A stretch of 64,000 bases of DNA from assembly GCF_024139115.2 (NCBI RefSeq), contig NC_085140.1:461187506-461251505 (forward strand), written 5' to 3'. Each line of letters starts with the position of its first letter. Position 1 is the first letter of the stretch. The position numbers and the translations under genes are program-made. Positions 11,157-22,111 of the stretch are shown in pieces. The notes beneath the pieces were generated by a model. It did no database searches, was not told the origin of the DNA, and worked only from the letters and a program-made list of their open reading frames with translations. Source of the stretch: Armigeres subalbatus (lineage: Eukaryota; Arthropoda; Insecta; Diptera; Culicidae).

Positions 11157-11792
11157 GTGCAGACGGATGCCGAAAATCGGTTCTGCAAGGCTAAGGCCGC
11201 GTTGGTGGAACGCCGTGTTCGAAAACCATCACCAAACGCCGCGTCGTCAGTTGTGGCTGCCGGAACAACCATCTCCAGGGTGAAGCTTCCGGAGATAAAA
11301 CTTCCGACATTCGACGGCAGGCTACGAGACTGGGTGTCATATCGCGATGCATTCAGAAGCCTCATTCACGAGAACCGAGATCTCACCGACATGGACAGGT
11401 TCACGTACCTTCGATCGTCGCTAACTGGCGATGCTCTTCAAGAGATTAGCTCCGTCGAACTTTCTGCTGCCAATCACCCGGTGGTGTGGACTGCACTTGA
11501 AGATCGCTACCACAACCAGAAGCTCATCGTTAAGGCATACCTGGATGCCATCTTCAGGATTGAGCCGATGCGGAAGGAGAGTTTCGAAGCGCTGAGCCAG
11601 CTTATCAGCGACTTTGAGAAAAACCTCCAGATGTTACAGAAAATGGGGCAGAATACCGATGGCTGGAGCACGATTCTAGTGCACATGGTTTGCTCAAGGT
11701 TGGATGGAGTCACGCTGCGATTTTGGGAGTCGTCGCACAACAAACTTCCTGAAGAATCATTGTGCGGTTCTTCAATCAGTTGGATCGAGTAA
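11157..11792 (+). pseudogene. BEL/Pao gag, DUF1759 region
   Basis: This 211-codon frame is a clear retrotransposon gag segment of the DUF1759 type. It has KLPEIKLPTFDGRLRDWVSY near residues 43-62, FRSLIHENRDL near 67, YLRSSLTGDALQEISSVEL near 85-103, and a DRYHNQKLIVKAYLDAIF block near 118-135. The protein would form part of the retroelement particle. The start codon is not certain, because the usual N-terminus is not recognisable upstream. The frame ends before the zinc knuckles, which continue in another frame from about 11760, so at least one frameshift breaks gag. Confidence 0.8.
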
Positions 11793-11799
11793 TCCAGTC

Positions 11800-12105
11800 T
11801 CCGCCGATTTGAAGAAGCCGAAGCTTAGTGTCAGCCATTCCTCAACGTCCATTGGTCGGTGTTGCTTTTGTTCCGAACCATTTCATCCTGTGTTTTCGTG
11901 CAAGCGGTTCATGAAGCTGAAGATCTCGGAGCGGTACGATTCAGTGCGGAGAAATGGCCTGTGTATGAACTGCTTATCGTCAGGTCATTTTGCCCGGAAC
12001 TGCAGCAAAGGTTCGTGTCGTCAATGCGTGTCGTCTCCACACAGAGATAAACAATGCCATTACGAAGTCATCCGTTCCACAGACGACGAAGAGACCCCCA
12101 AGTGA
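11800..12105 (+). pseudogene. BEL/Pao gag zinc-knuckle region
   Basis: The frame carries two cysteine-histidine clusters: CCFCSEPFHPVFSC near 11860-11900, and LCMNCLSSGHFARNCSKGSC near 11960-12020, followed by further Cys/His residues. Such CCHC-like knuckles bind nucleic acid and lie between gag and protease in BEL/Pao polyproteins. The frame is displaced relative to the DUF1759 part upstream and runs to a stop at about 12103. Confidence 0.75.
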
Positions 12106-12289
12106 ATACCACCAACAGGCACAGCACACGCAATCGGAACCACCATCACACCAGAAAGCACCAACCACAAACCACACCGAACCTTCCACTTCATTGCCAA
12201 TTGTCAATACACAATCGTATAGCACCAACCCACCCAAACACACTGCAACACACCACAGCCCTACCAACACAAACCAAGACCTCCACACG

Positions 12290-12795
12290 CCAAGTTCTTC
12301 TCTCCGCTGCCATTATTGTGCGGATCTGCGATGCCAACGGAAGCTCGAAGCTTGCCAGAGCACTGCTCGATTCCTGCTCGCAGTATTGTTTTATTTCGTC
12401 CGAGTCGACGCATGAAGCTTCAAAAGTTCCCGAATTATCTACTGGTGAAGGGCATCGGTAATACCGGCACCGTGTCTAAAAAAGCTGTTAGCGGAACAAT
12501 CAGCCCACGTTTCAATAGCATTTCGGATTTCGAAGAAGTTATGCGGTTCAACGTCCTGGCGAAGCTGACGATTTCACTCCCATGTAAAGGTTTCGAAACT
12601 TGCCAGTGGAATCTTCCGGAGAGCATTGTATTAGCTGATCCTGAGTTCTACCACACATCGGACATCGATATGATAATCGGTGCCGAGTATTACCTCGACC
12701 TGCTGCAGGAAGGAAGGTTCAAGCTCAGCGAGAACGGCCCAACATTCCAAAAACACCGTTTTCGGTTGGCTTATATCCGGACGTATTCCCAGTAG
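12290..12795 (+). pseudogene. BEL/Pao aspartic protease region
   Basis: Near 12355-12400 the frame reads ARALLDSCSQYCFIS. In family members the catalytic motif is D-S-G-S; here glycine is replaced by cysteine, which should impair the enzyme. After a frameshift near 12410 the second half continues with FPNYLLVKGIGNTGTV and DIDMIIGAEYYLDLL, typical of the DUF1758/A17-like protease domain. It would have processed the polyprotein. It is non-functional by frameshift and active-site change. Confidence 0.7.
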
Positions 12796-13525
12796 CTCGA
12801 TCTTCGTACCCGCCACATCCACCGCGTTGTGTTCCATGTCCGATCTTCAAGAACAGCTCACTCGTTTCTGGGATCTCGAGAGCTGTCATCTAGCGAGTTC
12901 CTATTCCGTGGAAGAGTCCACATGTGAGGAGTTGTTTAAGAAAACCATACGCGAAGAAGATTTTTCCAAGGCAGTACACTACTTTCTGCCTCATCACGCC
13001 GTCTTGAAGCCGGACAGCACAACAACAAAGTTGCGGGTAGTATTTGATGCTTCGTGCAAAACTTCGTCTGGTCTTTCGCTCAACGACGGACTAATGATTG
13101 GCCCTGTGGTCCAGGACGACCTAATCTCGATTCATGCTCGATTCCGTCTGCACCGGATCAGAATTGTGGCCGATGTTACAAAAATGTATCGGATGATCAA
13201 GATGTGCCCACGTGATCAAAAATTGCAGCTGATTTTGTGGAGGAACGACTGCGACGAACCTATCGAAGTGTTTTAGCTCACGACCGTTACGTACGGCACC
13301 GCTTCCGCTCCTTTTCTAGCTACATGGTGTATGGTTCAGCTAGCAGAAGATGTAGAAGCTACACATCCAGGCGCAGCAAAGGTGCTGCGGAAAGATTTTT
13401 ACGGAAAGCGAAAAGAAGGAAACGAAGAAGGAAAACGGCTGGTCGAAGACACAGTCGCCCTCACAGACTCCGCTGGATTCCCACTACGCAAGTGGACCAC
13501 TACGCGTCAGACCAAAATGTTTGGA
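12780..13525 (+). pseudogene. BEL/Pao reverse transcriptase, catalytic box lost
   Basis: The frame has the RT N-terminal blocks LTRFWDLESC, FLPHHAVLKPD and LRVVFDASCKTSSGLSLND, then RIVADVTKMYRMIKM with a first catalytic aspartate. A TAG interrupts the frame near 13273. LTTVTYGTASAPFLATWC follows it. At the place where members have DFYVDD, this copy reads DFYGKRKEGNEEGKRL, so the YVDD catalytic pair is missing through local change or deletion. The frame then reaches FPLRKW. No activity is possible. Confidence 0.75.
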
Positions 13526-13527
13526 AC

Positions 13528-13990
13528 AACTGATGGCCGAACTGCCACCAGAATGGGTTACACCGGCACCGCTATTCCTGAACGTCGGTGTGGATTACTA
13601 CGGTCCGTTTCTAGTTTTCTACCCCATCGCCGAAGTACTTCAGTTAAATGCTTCGTTGCGGTATTCGTCTGCCTTGTAACGAAGGCAGTTCGTGTAGAAC
13701 TAGTCTCCGATCTCACAACGGAGGCGTTTTTGGCAGCACTAAAACGTTTCACCGCCCGGCGAGGACGACCGGTCCTAATAATGTGTGATAATGGCACGAA
13801 TTTCGTTGGAGCAAAGCGGAAACTTCGACACCTGATAACTTGTTCGAGCAGCAACAATTCCAGAACGCCGTAGCTTGCAACGCCGCGAATGAAGGGATTG
13901 AATTCAAGTTCATCCCAGCAAGGGCGCCGAACTTTGCTGGCCTCTGGGAAGCCGCAGTGAAGTGCTTCTAGAACGCTTTCAAGAAGGTCA
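13528..13990 (+). pseudogene. BEL/Pao integrase core fragment
   Basis: One frame starts LMAELPPEWVTPAPLFLNVG and runs into VDYYGPFLVFYPIAE, holding the first catalytic aspartate. After a frameshift near 13645 it continues FVAVFVCLVTKAVRVELVSD and then MCDNGTNFVGAKRKL, with the second aspartate. After another frame change the AGLWEAAVK block carries the glutamate near 13940. The order fits the DDE integrase of BEL/Pao. The zinc-binding N-terminus is gone because RT is joined almost directly to the core by deletion. Confidence 0.8.
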
Positions 13991-14373
13991 TACGGTGAAA
14001 TAAACACAGCTCGTACTTAGTTCCCTCAATAAAGTGTGTCGCTCGATTGCAATAAAGTGCAGTTTTTTGTAGATCGCCTTAAATCTAGTGTATTCCGTAT
14101 TGTGCATATCACCGCGCACCTTTGACCGGGTTGATTAATCCTGAACGTTCTATGTGCGTGAACAGTGCTACCCAGCGTGCCTTGGTATCAGCCACCAATA
14201 TAAATTATTTTCCGAATTCATAACGGATATATTTTTGTAGCAAATCATTTTTCACAGGTGATCGCTGGAAAAGAACAACTACCTTTTCACAATTTCAAAT
14301 ATTGAGGGAAAATGCTCGACTATGTCAACAATATTCATTCAAGGAGAAAGTTATTGGCAATTTGATATGGCTA

Positions 14374-14467
14374 AGGGTCTGCCTCATTTGGAGAAATAAA
14401 CTGAAACTAAATTTAGAAGTGACATTTCATTAATAATAAGTTTAATTCTCCAAATGAGACAGACCCT
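14374..14467. mobile_element. 94 bp hairpin MITE
   Basis: AGGGTCTGCCTCATTTGGAG at 14374 is matched in inverted form by CTCCAAATGAGACAGACCCT ending at 14467, leaving about 50 bp between the arms. Flanks are TA on the left and AA on the right, so a TA-type target duplication is only possible with one mutation. No coding capacity. Confidence 0.75.
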
Positions 14468-14696
14468 AAGAGAATGAAGCAAGACGTATGGTTGATGACG
14501 ATGATGATCGATTTTTGCTGTAGCGTGAGCGTCGTCAATGATGCTTACTTTTGCAAAGGTAACGCATTTAATTGCTGTATCTTTTGCACGATGAGCCTTT
14601 ACTGCCAGTTACCGAATACTTGTCCCTTCTTTGCTAGATTTCCTATTTTTATGGGTCAGATATGTGATGACAGGCAGTTTCGCTGATATATGTACG

Positions 14697-14901
14697 ATGT
14701 TATGGAAACACCAATATCATCTTCCAAACTTAGACGTACAAGATAGACTTAGAGGCGAAAGCACAGGTTTGACAGTTATTCAAAACAATCTTCATGCCTG
14801 CCGTATCCTAACGGAACTATCAACCCTATACTTTTGCCTCTAATTCTATAATGAACATGTACGTCTAAGTTTTGAAGATGTTGTTAGCATTTTCATAACA
14901 T
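14697..14901. mobile_element. 205 bp inverted-repeat element
   Basis: The arms ATGTTATGGAAACACCAATA (left) and the imperfect complement ending TTTTCATAACAT (right) extend about 45 bp each and include the shared AAACTTAGACGTACA. A second match (TTAGAGGC near 14748 against GCCTCTAA near 14836) extends the fold. No coding capacity. Confidence 0.7.
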
Positions 14902-14915
14902 TGTAGAAAGCGTTT

Positions 14916-15175
14916 AACCACAGACAAACAGACATAACATATTGAACATTCACTCATCAAATTCATCGTCATTTAAACACTAACGACATCTGTTTATTTC
15001 AGTTCGTTGGGCAAATCACGAACCAGATGGCGGTAGTGAGCAAATGTCAAACTCGAGCAAAGCCGCTGCGCGCTCCACTAGTGACCGATTGGCCAACCAA
15101 TGATTATTTAAATTGACCAGTAAATCAGTGGACGATGGAAATTTGACGAGTGTTGTGTCTGTTTGTCTGTGGTTT
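14916..15175. mobile_element. About 260 bp TIR element, TTA/TTAA-type flanks
   Basis: The left end ACCACAGACAAACAGACATAA is matched in inverted form by GTGTCTGTTTGTCTGTGGT on the right. The flanks read GTTTA and TTAAC, compatible with a TTA or TTAA target. It begins only 14 bp after the previous element, so 14374-15175 is a tight cluster of small non-autonomous elements. No coding capacity. Confidence 0.7.
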
Positions 15176-15180
15176 AACTT

Positions 15181-17484
15181 ATTAAGTTAATGAATCTTGC
15201 AGAAATGTATTTGCTTGTAGTTTGGTGCCGACTAGTGCAGAAGTCAACGAATACGGAAAGAGAGATTGCAACAATTAACGAGGTAGATAATATGGCGTGC
15301 AGTTCTATGAATTATGAGTCGAACAAAACGATTAGGATGGAGACGGTCATTAATCAATGGCTGGTATTAAAATGGATATTAACATTTCAAGCAAAGGCTG
15401 AAAACGATAGTTCCTTACGTAACTGCTGATATTTTGTTTTATTCATGTATAAAATGTCGATATGCAGTAGAAGCTTATTTGCGAAACGTGTTCGAAAAAC
15501 TTAAGTGGTTAGATGATAAAGAATATTCAAGTTTTGTAATGTGTTTCTTTTGGAATCTGTGTCGAATATTTTTGTGTATTTTTGGTCAGAATTATGGATA
15601 ATGAAATTATTATTACCACAATTTTTGAGTTAATTAATCAACAGATAATAATATTTTTTTTTGAAATCACTTTATTTAGAAGGCTCTTTAAGGGGGAAGA
15701 ATTGTGGTGTATACCGCCCCTAAAGTATGCTACTATTATAGCGCTCCGAAGTATTAACGTGTGTTTTATTGTTAATTAGTATATAAGTGTTTTTGTGTTC
15801 CTTTCTACAAATAAAGCAATCGAGATGTAGCTCTATCTCTTATCACTTCGATAGCGAAGCAGTCAACATCTATCTTTCAACCCGAAATATCCAAACCGGA
15901 CCGTACTGTATAGATCAAAATATAAAAATACTGACAGCAAAATTTGATATACCGAAAATACCGATATTTTCCGTCTCTAATACTGGTGTTTGCGGTTCCC
16001 AAAATTGGCTGATAATACCGGTAATACCGGTTTCGGTACTACCGGTTGAATTACCTAGAGAAATGGGTTTGTATAATTTGATAGGAGCATTTAACAGTTT
16101 TGTATTATGTTCTAAGGCTATAAGATCTCGAAGACTGTAGTGGTACTACACGAGATGGTTGATAGAATTGTCAAAACTACCGATACGTAGACTCCTACTG
16201 ATACGTAGAGGTTGGAAAAAAAATCTTTAATACTTTGCAATAAATGAAAAGTAGGCAAATTGCAACATGAACTAAAATAAACAAAACCAAAGATTAATAC
16301 CGATGCTGGGGACATTATCAAACTCAAAGCTCTGGCAGATACTTTGATCTCAGCTCGAGAAGGTGTTGGAAACCTAAAACATCTTATGTGTAAATGAGTT
16401 GATCACTGCACTGGTGGAGCGTATTAGCAACCCAACTTAAATAAAATAAAAATAAAAATAATTATTTTCTAGCGACGTTAGTACTATTGCTTATCGATAT
16501 CGTTACAACGAAGAGACACCAAAGACGGCCTTACTATTGAGGTCGTAAAACGTATCTAAGAAGTTACACTCAAATAATATTGACTATAATATGCAATTTA
16601 TTACACCAGATACCTCCACGTGACTTTAGAAGCGACATTCCCCAAGCTTTGAATATCTGGATAATCAGTTTTCAATTAAGCGGTTATCGTTCCCAACAAA
16701 AATTACAATTACAATTACAATCAAGGGTCTTCACTTTTTACTCAAGAATATACGATCCAGTCAATATCAAACATAGGAATTGTCCGGCTATTGCCCATCG
16801 TTACCAAATTGATTTCTTGGATTTTGATTTCTTTATTGCAACCGACAATCCATCACTTCTTAATTTTTCCTCCGTCAAATTTACCGCGACTCAAACAAAC
16901 TAACGATTTTCTGTCACATCAAATTACGATCCGTCATCCTTCGTCAGTGCCCAAATACTCAAAGACCGAACAAACGTTTGGTTTCATGTGCAATTAATCT
17001 CCACTCTTCTTCGCCGCCTCCTCCCTATGATGGCTTTGTGAGCCCTTCCATCCGGTGACGCGCGTGCCGCACGGCAAGTGCACATCCAACGAGACGGCAT
17101 AAATCTCTACTCCATGGCAGACGCATCACTGGCACAAAAGATTGTCACATTCCTTTCCAACTCATACGGCTCATCATGCCACCACGGATGCACTCGTTAG
17201 ACCTGACGCCCAACACGGTCCACATTCAAATTACGCTTTTCCATTCGATTCTCACTTCTTTGCGACCTTGAGACGGATTCAGTTGCGGAGTTTCCTGCTT
17301 GATTTTATTTTTGTCACCAGTTTTTTTGTTCTTCCTCGTCCGGCGTGTTGGCTTTTGTTTTTCTTCGTTATACGCCATTGAAAATCCAATTAGTGGGAGG
17401 TGGGGGCAACACTTTTGGATTTGCCCTTCACCGCAGACAGGTCAGTACAAACTTCTGCATTGCACAAAAATTCCGGACACTCAC
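15181..17484. other. Anonymous sequence
   Basis: Only short open frames with no recognised domain. 15950-16050 holds several ACCGGTA/TACCGGT strings (ATACCGGTAATACCGG). A GC-richer zone begins near 17010. No gene is supported. Confidence 0.4.
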
Positions 17485-17551
17485 CGATAATCAGTATGAT
17501 GAAATTTAATCCGTAATGCATCCGGGTCATGGTAATCCTCAAGTTGGCCAT
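17485..17551 (-). CDS. Candidate first coding exon with signal peptide
   Basis: On the minus strand an ATG at 17551 opens a frame reading MANLRITMTRMHYGLNFIIL followed by II. It then meets a consensus splice donor, G|GTGAGT, at 17485/17484. The hydrophobic run after a short basic N-terminus fits a signal peptide or membrane anchor. The local sequence is GC-richer than its surroundings, which suits a gene start. If real, this is the first coding exon (67 nt, phase 1) of a secreted or membrane protein whose later exons lie at lower coordinates, beyond a long intron. No matching downstream exon was recognised in the window, so the gene cannot be named. A chance ATG-plus-donor is the alternative. 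Confidence 0.35.
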
Positions 17552-18250
17552 GGATAATCCTTTTGGTTGAGCGACGACACCTCGTTTCGTTTCGTTTCGG
17601 GAAAACACTATTGAATTTTTCTCATTACAGCACTATTATGTCGTTGCCTTGTTCCACGTTTTGTAACAAAAAGACAGCACTTATTTCATGCGCTTATATT
17701 TTCTTCCTGTATAATGGGTATCAACACTGGTTCCACTATTGTATAGATAGGCATTCGGCACGGAATATTTCACCTAATTGGATTACAACTCAATAATCGA
17801 TCCGGCGCTGCAAGCACTAATTTAACATCACTAATACTGCCACTCAATTACTCGAATTTGCATACCCTGAATAAAATCTGCATTAAATACAAATTCGTTC
17901 ATGAGATGAAATAATAATAAAAATTAGTATTCACCACCACCCTAGTGCCAACGATTGCCCACGCGTTCACTGTTGCTTATGAATGGGAGGCCAAAAGACC
18001 AAGTTTTCCAGCTTTTCCTCCTGCGAACCGAACCAAACGAACAACCAACCGAGACTGTAGGACTGCTTGGTCGTAGCGGGCCGTGCATCCTGTCCATGTG
18101 ACGAACGTGGCATGCCGGGACGAAGGTTCATGCGTCTTGGTTCCATTTTCATTGTGTTCCCCATCGCTGCACTAGTTGGAGCTGCGATGAACGCCCGGCT
18201 TGCTTGGTGGAAATCGTACCGCAGCTGATGCGATGGGGAAAATTGAGTTC
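17552..18250 (-). other. Possible 5' region of the candidate minus-strand exon
   Basis: GC is locally raised at 17950-18230. A 65-codon minus frame (18164-17967) has no recognised domain. This may be promoter or 5' UTR sequence of the exon at 17485-17551; no core promoter motif decides it. Confidence 0.25.
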
Positions 18251-19360
18251 TCGTTCATTTTAGGAAATTGGGTTACTGTTTTGGAATCGTCTTTTTCCGT
18301 TGCATGAATTGAAGTACGAAGGTTGAGGATTTTAATGATAGTGACAAAGTACTATCACATCAAATAACATATCCTGCGAAAAAGCGATTAGGATCTGTTC
18401 AAATATTATTTAATAAAATGACTTTCCTTCGTTACGAACTGTTGCACTTGTCATACACAATTAAGTAGTACTCACTCTCCAGGCTGTTTTGAAGCTACAT
18501 TTATGATAGTTGTGTTAAGCCACATTGAGCCCCACTGAAGGAAGTTACAGTAATTAAAATAGTCGGAGCTTTTTCTCTTGTTTTCTCTCTGCATTAGATC
18601 CTGTTAGTTTACTGGATTTAATCCAACTGTTCACGCTAGAGCGTAGTTAAATAACTCATTTGAATAGGGACATCGATAATATTCGATGATAGCCGAAGGC
18701 CGGAGTGGCCTTGGCCTCCCGCGCTGTCTATGCTAATAAAAAAGTCTGCCCCATTTTTTGGCACTTACTATTAAACGATTTGCTTGCAGTATTTTGCATT
18801 CAACTGAGAATCCTGTCCCATTATTTTCTTCAGATAGTTGGCCGAATCGGACTATGAGATCAGAGTATAGGCTTCCCCAGACCTAAACGATTTAATGGCA
18901 GCGACAGCGACAGCTGGTCACCGCGATTCTATCGCTGGGTTCCTACAGGCAATGTTCCACTTACGATTCCATACCAACGACGACAGAATTGCAGTCACCA
19001 AGCGATAGAATAGCGTCGTAATTGTCGCATCGCATTTTTCATGAGGAACCTTTATGACCAAAATACTATTCTTTTACGACAGAAAAGCTTAGCTTAGCTT
19101 TTTAGCTTTGACTAACTACCTGGGTTTCGACTTTTCATTTCAATGAGACCAAAGCAAGCGTTTTTTGGGCCAAGGGAAAATCTTGTTTCGTTGTTTATGT
19201 TGAGGGATCATCTTTCACCCATCAATATTTTCTCTAGAATTAGCATTGGAAGATAAACGAAAATCTTGCCTATTAGATGAAAATCCTTTTTCGTTTCATT
19301 ACTTTTACCTCTCACTCACTTTTCGCGAGAATTATCGCAGAACAATTACAAAATTGTATG
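18251..19360. other. Anonymous sequence with one dispersed-repeat copy
   Basis: 18740-18865 is a diverged single copy of the roughly 167 bp repeat seen in tandem at 52.0 and 56.1 kb (AGAATCCTGTCCCAT, then ATCGGACTATGAGATC). The AGCTTAGCTTAGC run near 19089 is a simple repeat. No gene is supported. Confidence 0.5.
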
Positions 19361-19440
19361 GCCGCGTCGGGATTCGAACCCAGAATAGTAACAATAATAG
19401 GTGTGGGGATGCGCTCACTCTAGCCACACCACCACGCTAT
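19361..19440 (-). other. tRNA-like sequence (pol III A/B box type)
   Basis: On the minus strand the sequence has a GGTTCGAATCC B-box match (about 19379-19369), an A-box-like TGGCTAGAGTGAG upstream, and G/C-rich ends. The arm between them is too long for a standard tRNA. It is more likely a tRNA-derived repeat than a functional tRNA gene. Confidence 0.4.
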
Positions 19441-20112
19441 CTGTATGAAAGCATTAAGTTATTTGTTCCACATAAGCTACTACAAATTGCATTTATGATG
19501 CCACGAAAAGACTCGAATAGGAAAGAAAAAGAGCAAACTAACGTTTAGCGGCAATCGAAGTGAGCCAAAAATTGTTATCACTCTCCAGGCTGTTTTTTTC
19601 CCCCGAAAAGCGATTTCTCCCCGAAAACTTTCGTGAGGGAAAATCATGTGCTCCTGATATTGAGTGAGCATTACGAACCCTGCTAACTACACAAATCTAT
19701 GGTTGCTACTCCGTGTTTGAATCAGCGAAATTGCACAAAGAATCAACTGACTGGGATTGTTCAAGCATTCTCAGTGTGGAAGTTTCAGTGACTTAAATAT
19801 TCAAATAGTCAATAACGGCGCCGGCCACGTCCTTGTAGTCAATTAGGAAAGAGAAATGAATATTAGTAGGTGTTTGTTGCTATTCAAAGACCGTGTTTAC
19901 CTCTGCGTCTCCACAAAAACTACAGGAAGGATTATCAGTTAGTCGGTGGGCATCGTTGGATCTAGATTCACTCTGAAAAGCGATGCGACCATGTCATTTT
20001 CAACACAATTTTAACTATGATTCGATCGCACAAAGCAGAACAAACTAGCTTCCTGCACACCGAGCAGGAACACAATCTAACGCGATGGGGAAGAGGCCCC
20101 AAAACGCCCCCC
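19441..20112. other. Anonymous sequence
   Basis: No recognised coding, repeat or terminal structure. Confidence 0.35.
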
Positions 20113-20416
20113 GAGGCAAAACGCCTTTTGTGGTTTTCTTCATATTTACCGTCATTAAGATGGCCGTAACAAAACTAGATCTAAAATTATGTAGGTTAGG
20201 CGAAAAAAGTTTCAAAATAGTGAATGGGAAGGTCGGAAAAACCGAAAATTTCCACATTTTGAAGAAACATCTAACATTTTGGCGAGGCAAAACGCCCTAG
20301 TGGCACTAACCTACAATGTACTTGCGTCTCCACGCAATATCCATACCAGAATGCTGATTCGCCGACGCGTAGTGCTTTGTTCCCTAGGAGCTGCCAGCTA
20401 AAAGGCGTTTTGCCTC
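20113..20416. mobile_element. Foldback element with GAGGCAAAACGCC ends
   Basis: GAGGCAAAACGCCTTTT at 20113-20129 recurs inverted at 20400-20416. An additional direct copy of GAGGCAAAACGCC lies at 20284-20296. The 300 bp unit has no domain; the interior direct copy suggests an internal rearrangement or nesting. Confidence 0.5.
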
Positions 20417-21267
20417 ATGATTTTCCGGCAGCAGAATATCACAACATTTTTGAAATGTGAATATTATCAATTTTTTTTTTTTATCTTTCGTTTACTTGGA
20501 AGGCTCATTTGCCGTGAAGCGTTACGGAGCCGAAATCAAGTTTAACAATACATTTCTTGATTCTTATACATAGTGTTAGTTTTGGGGAACCGAAAGACTC
20601 GCGGTTTAGTCGAGGTTAGGGAATACAATAATACAGTAGGAAAGGAAAGGATTTTAGGGTGCTTAAGTAATTACTATGCTGATGTTCACAAAGTTGACAT
20701 TCCTCGCATTTTTACATCTGTAACGGGACAAACAAACTTTTTTTGGGAGACAACGACGAGAGAAAGACATACGGAAGGGATTAACGACAGACATGGAAAT
20801 GTACAACAAGAGGAAGACATTCGATATGCACAGCAAAAAAAATATTAATATGCCGCAACGTATTTTCGTGGAACGTACATGAAAAACGCACGTAATAACA
20901 ATTTTTATGTAATATTGTTCAATATTGACGCTTTATTGCATTCCTCGACGCAGCATTCAATCGAGAAAATTATTTTTTCAGTTACGTCGATCCAACGCTA
21001 AATTACCTGCCAAATTGATTATTAACGCGAAACCAGCGTAATATTACTACGAACATCAGTGATATCGCTTCACAAAGCACGCTGTAAAATGTCAACAAAG
21101 CAAGCTCTTCTGCCGGCAGTCAGTCTAATTTTCATCCCATTCTGCTCGCATCGAAAAACGATGATTATTCAAATAATATTAGTTTAATTGCTTTTCAAAA
21201 CCAAAAGTAAGTCATTAGGAAGTGGTTGAAATATAAAACAGTGTTTCCGTGACAAAATCTCTTGTAG
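20417..21267. other. Anonymous sequence, possible retrotransposed 3' tail
   Basis: A 12-base T run near 20470 followed by ATCTTTCGTTTACTTGGAAG would read on the minus strand as a transcript 3' end with a poly(A) tail, suggesting a LINE 3' UTR. Nothing further identifies it. The 91-codon plus frame at 20573-20848 has no recognised domain. Confidence 0.3.
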
Positions 21268-21920
21268 GTAAGTTTAGTATGCAGTTTTATTTGTACCCAG
21301 CCGGCGCAAAGAATCACATCTTTTTACAGAAAGACGAATAACGAGAAGGACGCTATGGAGCCGCAAGTGCTTCGTTGATACCTATGTGGAATTGGCACTG
21401 TAAATGAAATTGTGCAGGTAAGTTTCTGATAGTTTTTTCGACCGCCTGATAAATAATTGTGGGATGTTTTTCAGTTTCATCTTCGTACACGAGTAACCGG
21501 TCCAGTGTCCGATCTCTTTCCAATAAGACTTCAGACTTTCCTGCAGATCCAAACTACCAAGGTTGGATTCTGGATGAGTATGCCTGATGAAGTACCGTAA
21601 AAGATCAACCAGGAGCAGGAAGCAGGATAAATGAAACGGCGCTGGTAAGTTTTTATTTTTGATCGACTGAAATGAAAACCCCGACCAGTAGGGACACGGC
21701 AGGTATTTCCGTCCATCGTCGTAGGGGCTAAAACCAATGAAAGCAACGTACATTTGCTAGAACCCCACTATAGCAGAACGTTTCTCCTGAGCTTACGATT
21801 TGGTACGTATGAGTTTTACAAAAAAGCATCCCTTTTATTGGGTTTCGAGACGAAAATACCTGCCGTGTCCCTACTGAAGGTGAATGAGTTATTTATTATT
21901 TGTTGCAGGCAATTTTTGCT
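21268..21920 (+). ncRNA. Candidate multi-exon spliced non-coding RNA
   Basis: GTAAGT donors occur at 21268, 21418 and 21645. Each is followed after a short gap by a pyrimidine stretch and AG, at 21329 (TTTTTACAG), 21474 (GTTTTTCAG) and, more weakly, 21688 (CGACCAG). This would give introns of 62, 57 and 44 nt and exons 21330-21417 (88 nt) and 21475-21644 (170 nt). Later GTGAATGAG (21880) and TTGTTGCAG (21909) may be a fourth intron. No plus frame stays open across these exons, so the transcript would be non-coding or UTR. The last exon would contain one arm of an inverted repeat (21689-21713 against 21850-21874). The 44 nt intron is shorter than usual. Chance spacing cannot be excluded without RNA evidence. 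Confidence 0.35.
21689..21874. repeat. 25 bp inverted repeat (hairpin)
   Basis: TAGGGACACGGCAGGTATTT at 21689 is found inverted at 21850-21874 with one mismatch over 25 bp and a loop of about 136 nt. Confidence 0.8.
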
Positions 21921-22111
21921 ACAAAACAAAATTGTCAGGATCATGCTTCGACCTACTATTTGATGGAGTCCGGTACAAGAGCAATCTGGCGGAATGGGAT
22001 TAACGGAAGTAGTTGCTAAGCAATGGTAACATGCGAGTAGTCGAAGAATGCAGTCACGGCCTGATCAGCATCCTATAGTCGTGTCATCAAGGAAAAACAA
22101 GACGTATGTAA

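Larger units (their letters stand above)
10357..14164 (+). mobile_element. Second BEL/Pao element, internally deleted
   Basis: The coding order gag (DUF1759), zinc knuckles, aspartic protease, RT, integrase is the BEL/Pao order. The left end carries a 265 bp LTR-like block (10357-10621). A leader beginning TATTTGGTCCTTGGAGCCGG follows, in the position expected for a primer-binding region. The right end (about 13990-14164) contains two AATAAAG signals and ends TTCTATGTGCGTGAACA, almost the same final 17 bases as the left block. At 3.8 kb it is much shorter than a typical 6-7 kb member. RNase H, much of the integrase N-terminus and the true 3' LTR body are missing. Frameshifts separate nearly every domain. 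Confidence 0.8.

Noticed and set aside
11980..12288. 102-codon minus frame rich in Cys, Trp and Val
   Set aside because: Antisense shadow of the BEL/Pao zinc-knuckle and linker region.
20573..20848. 91-codon plus frame
   Set aside because: No recognised motif and lies beside a probable retrotransposed tail; not enough to call a gene.
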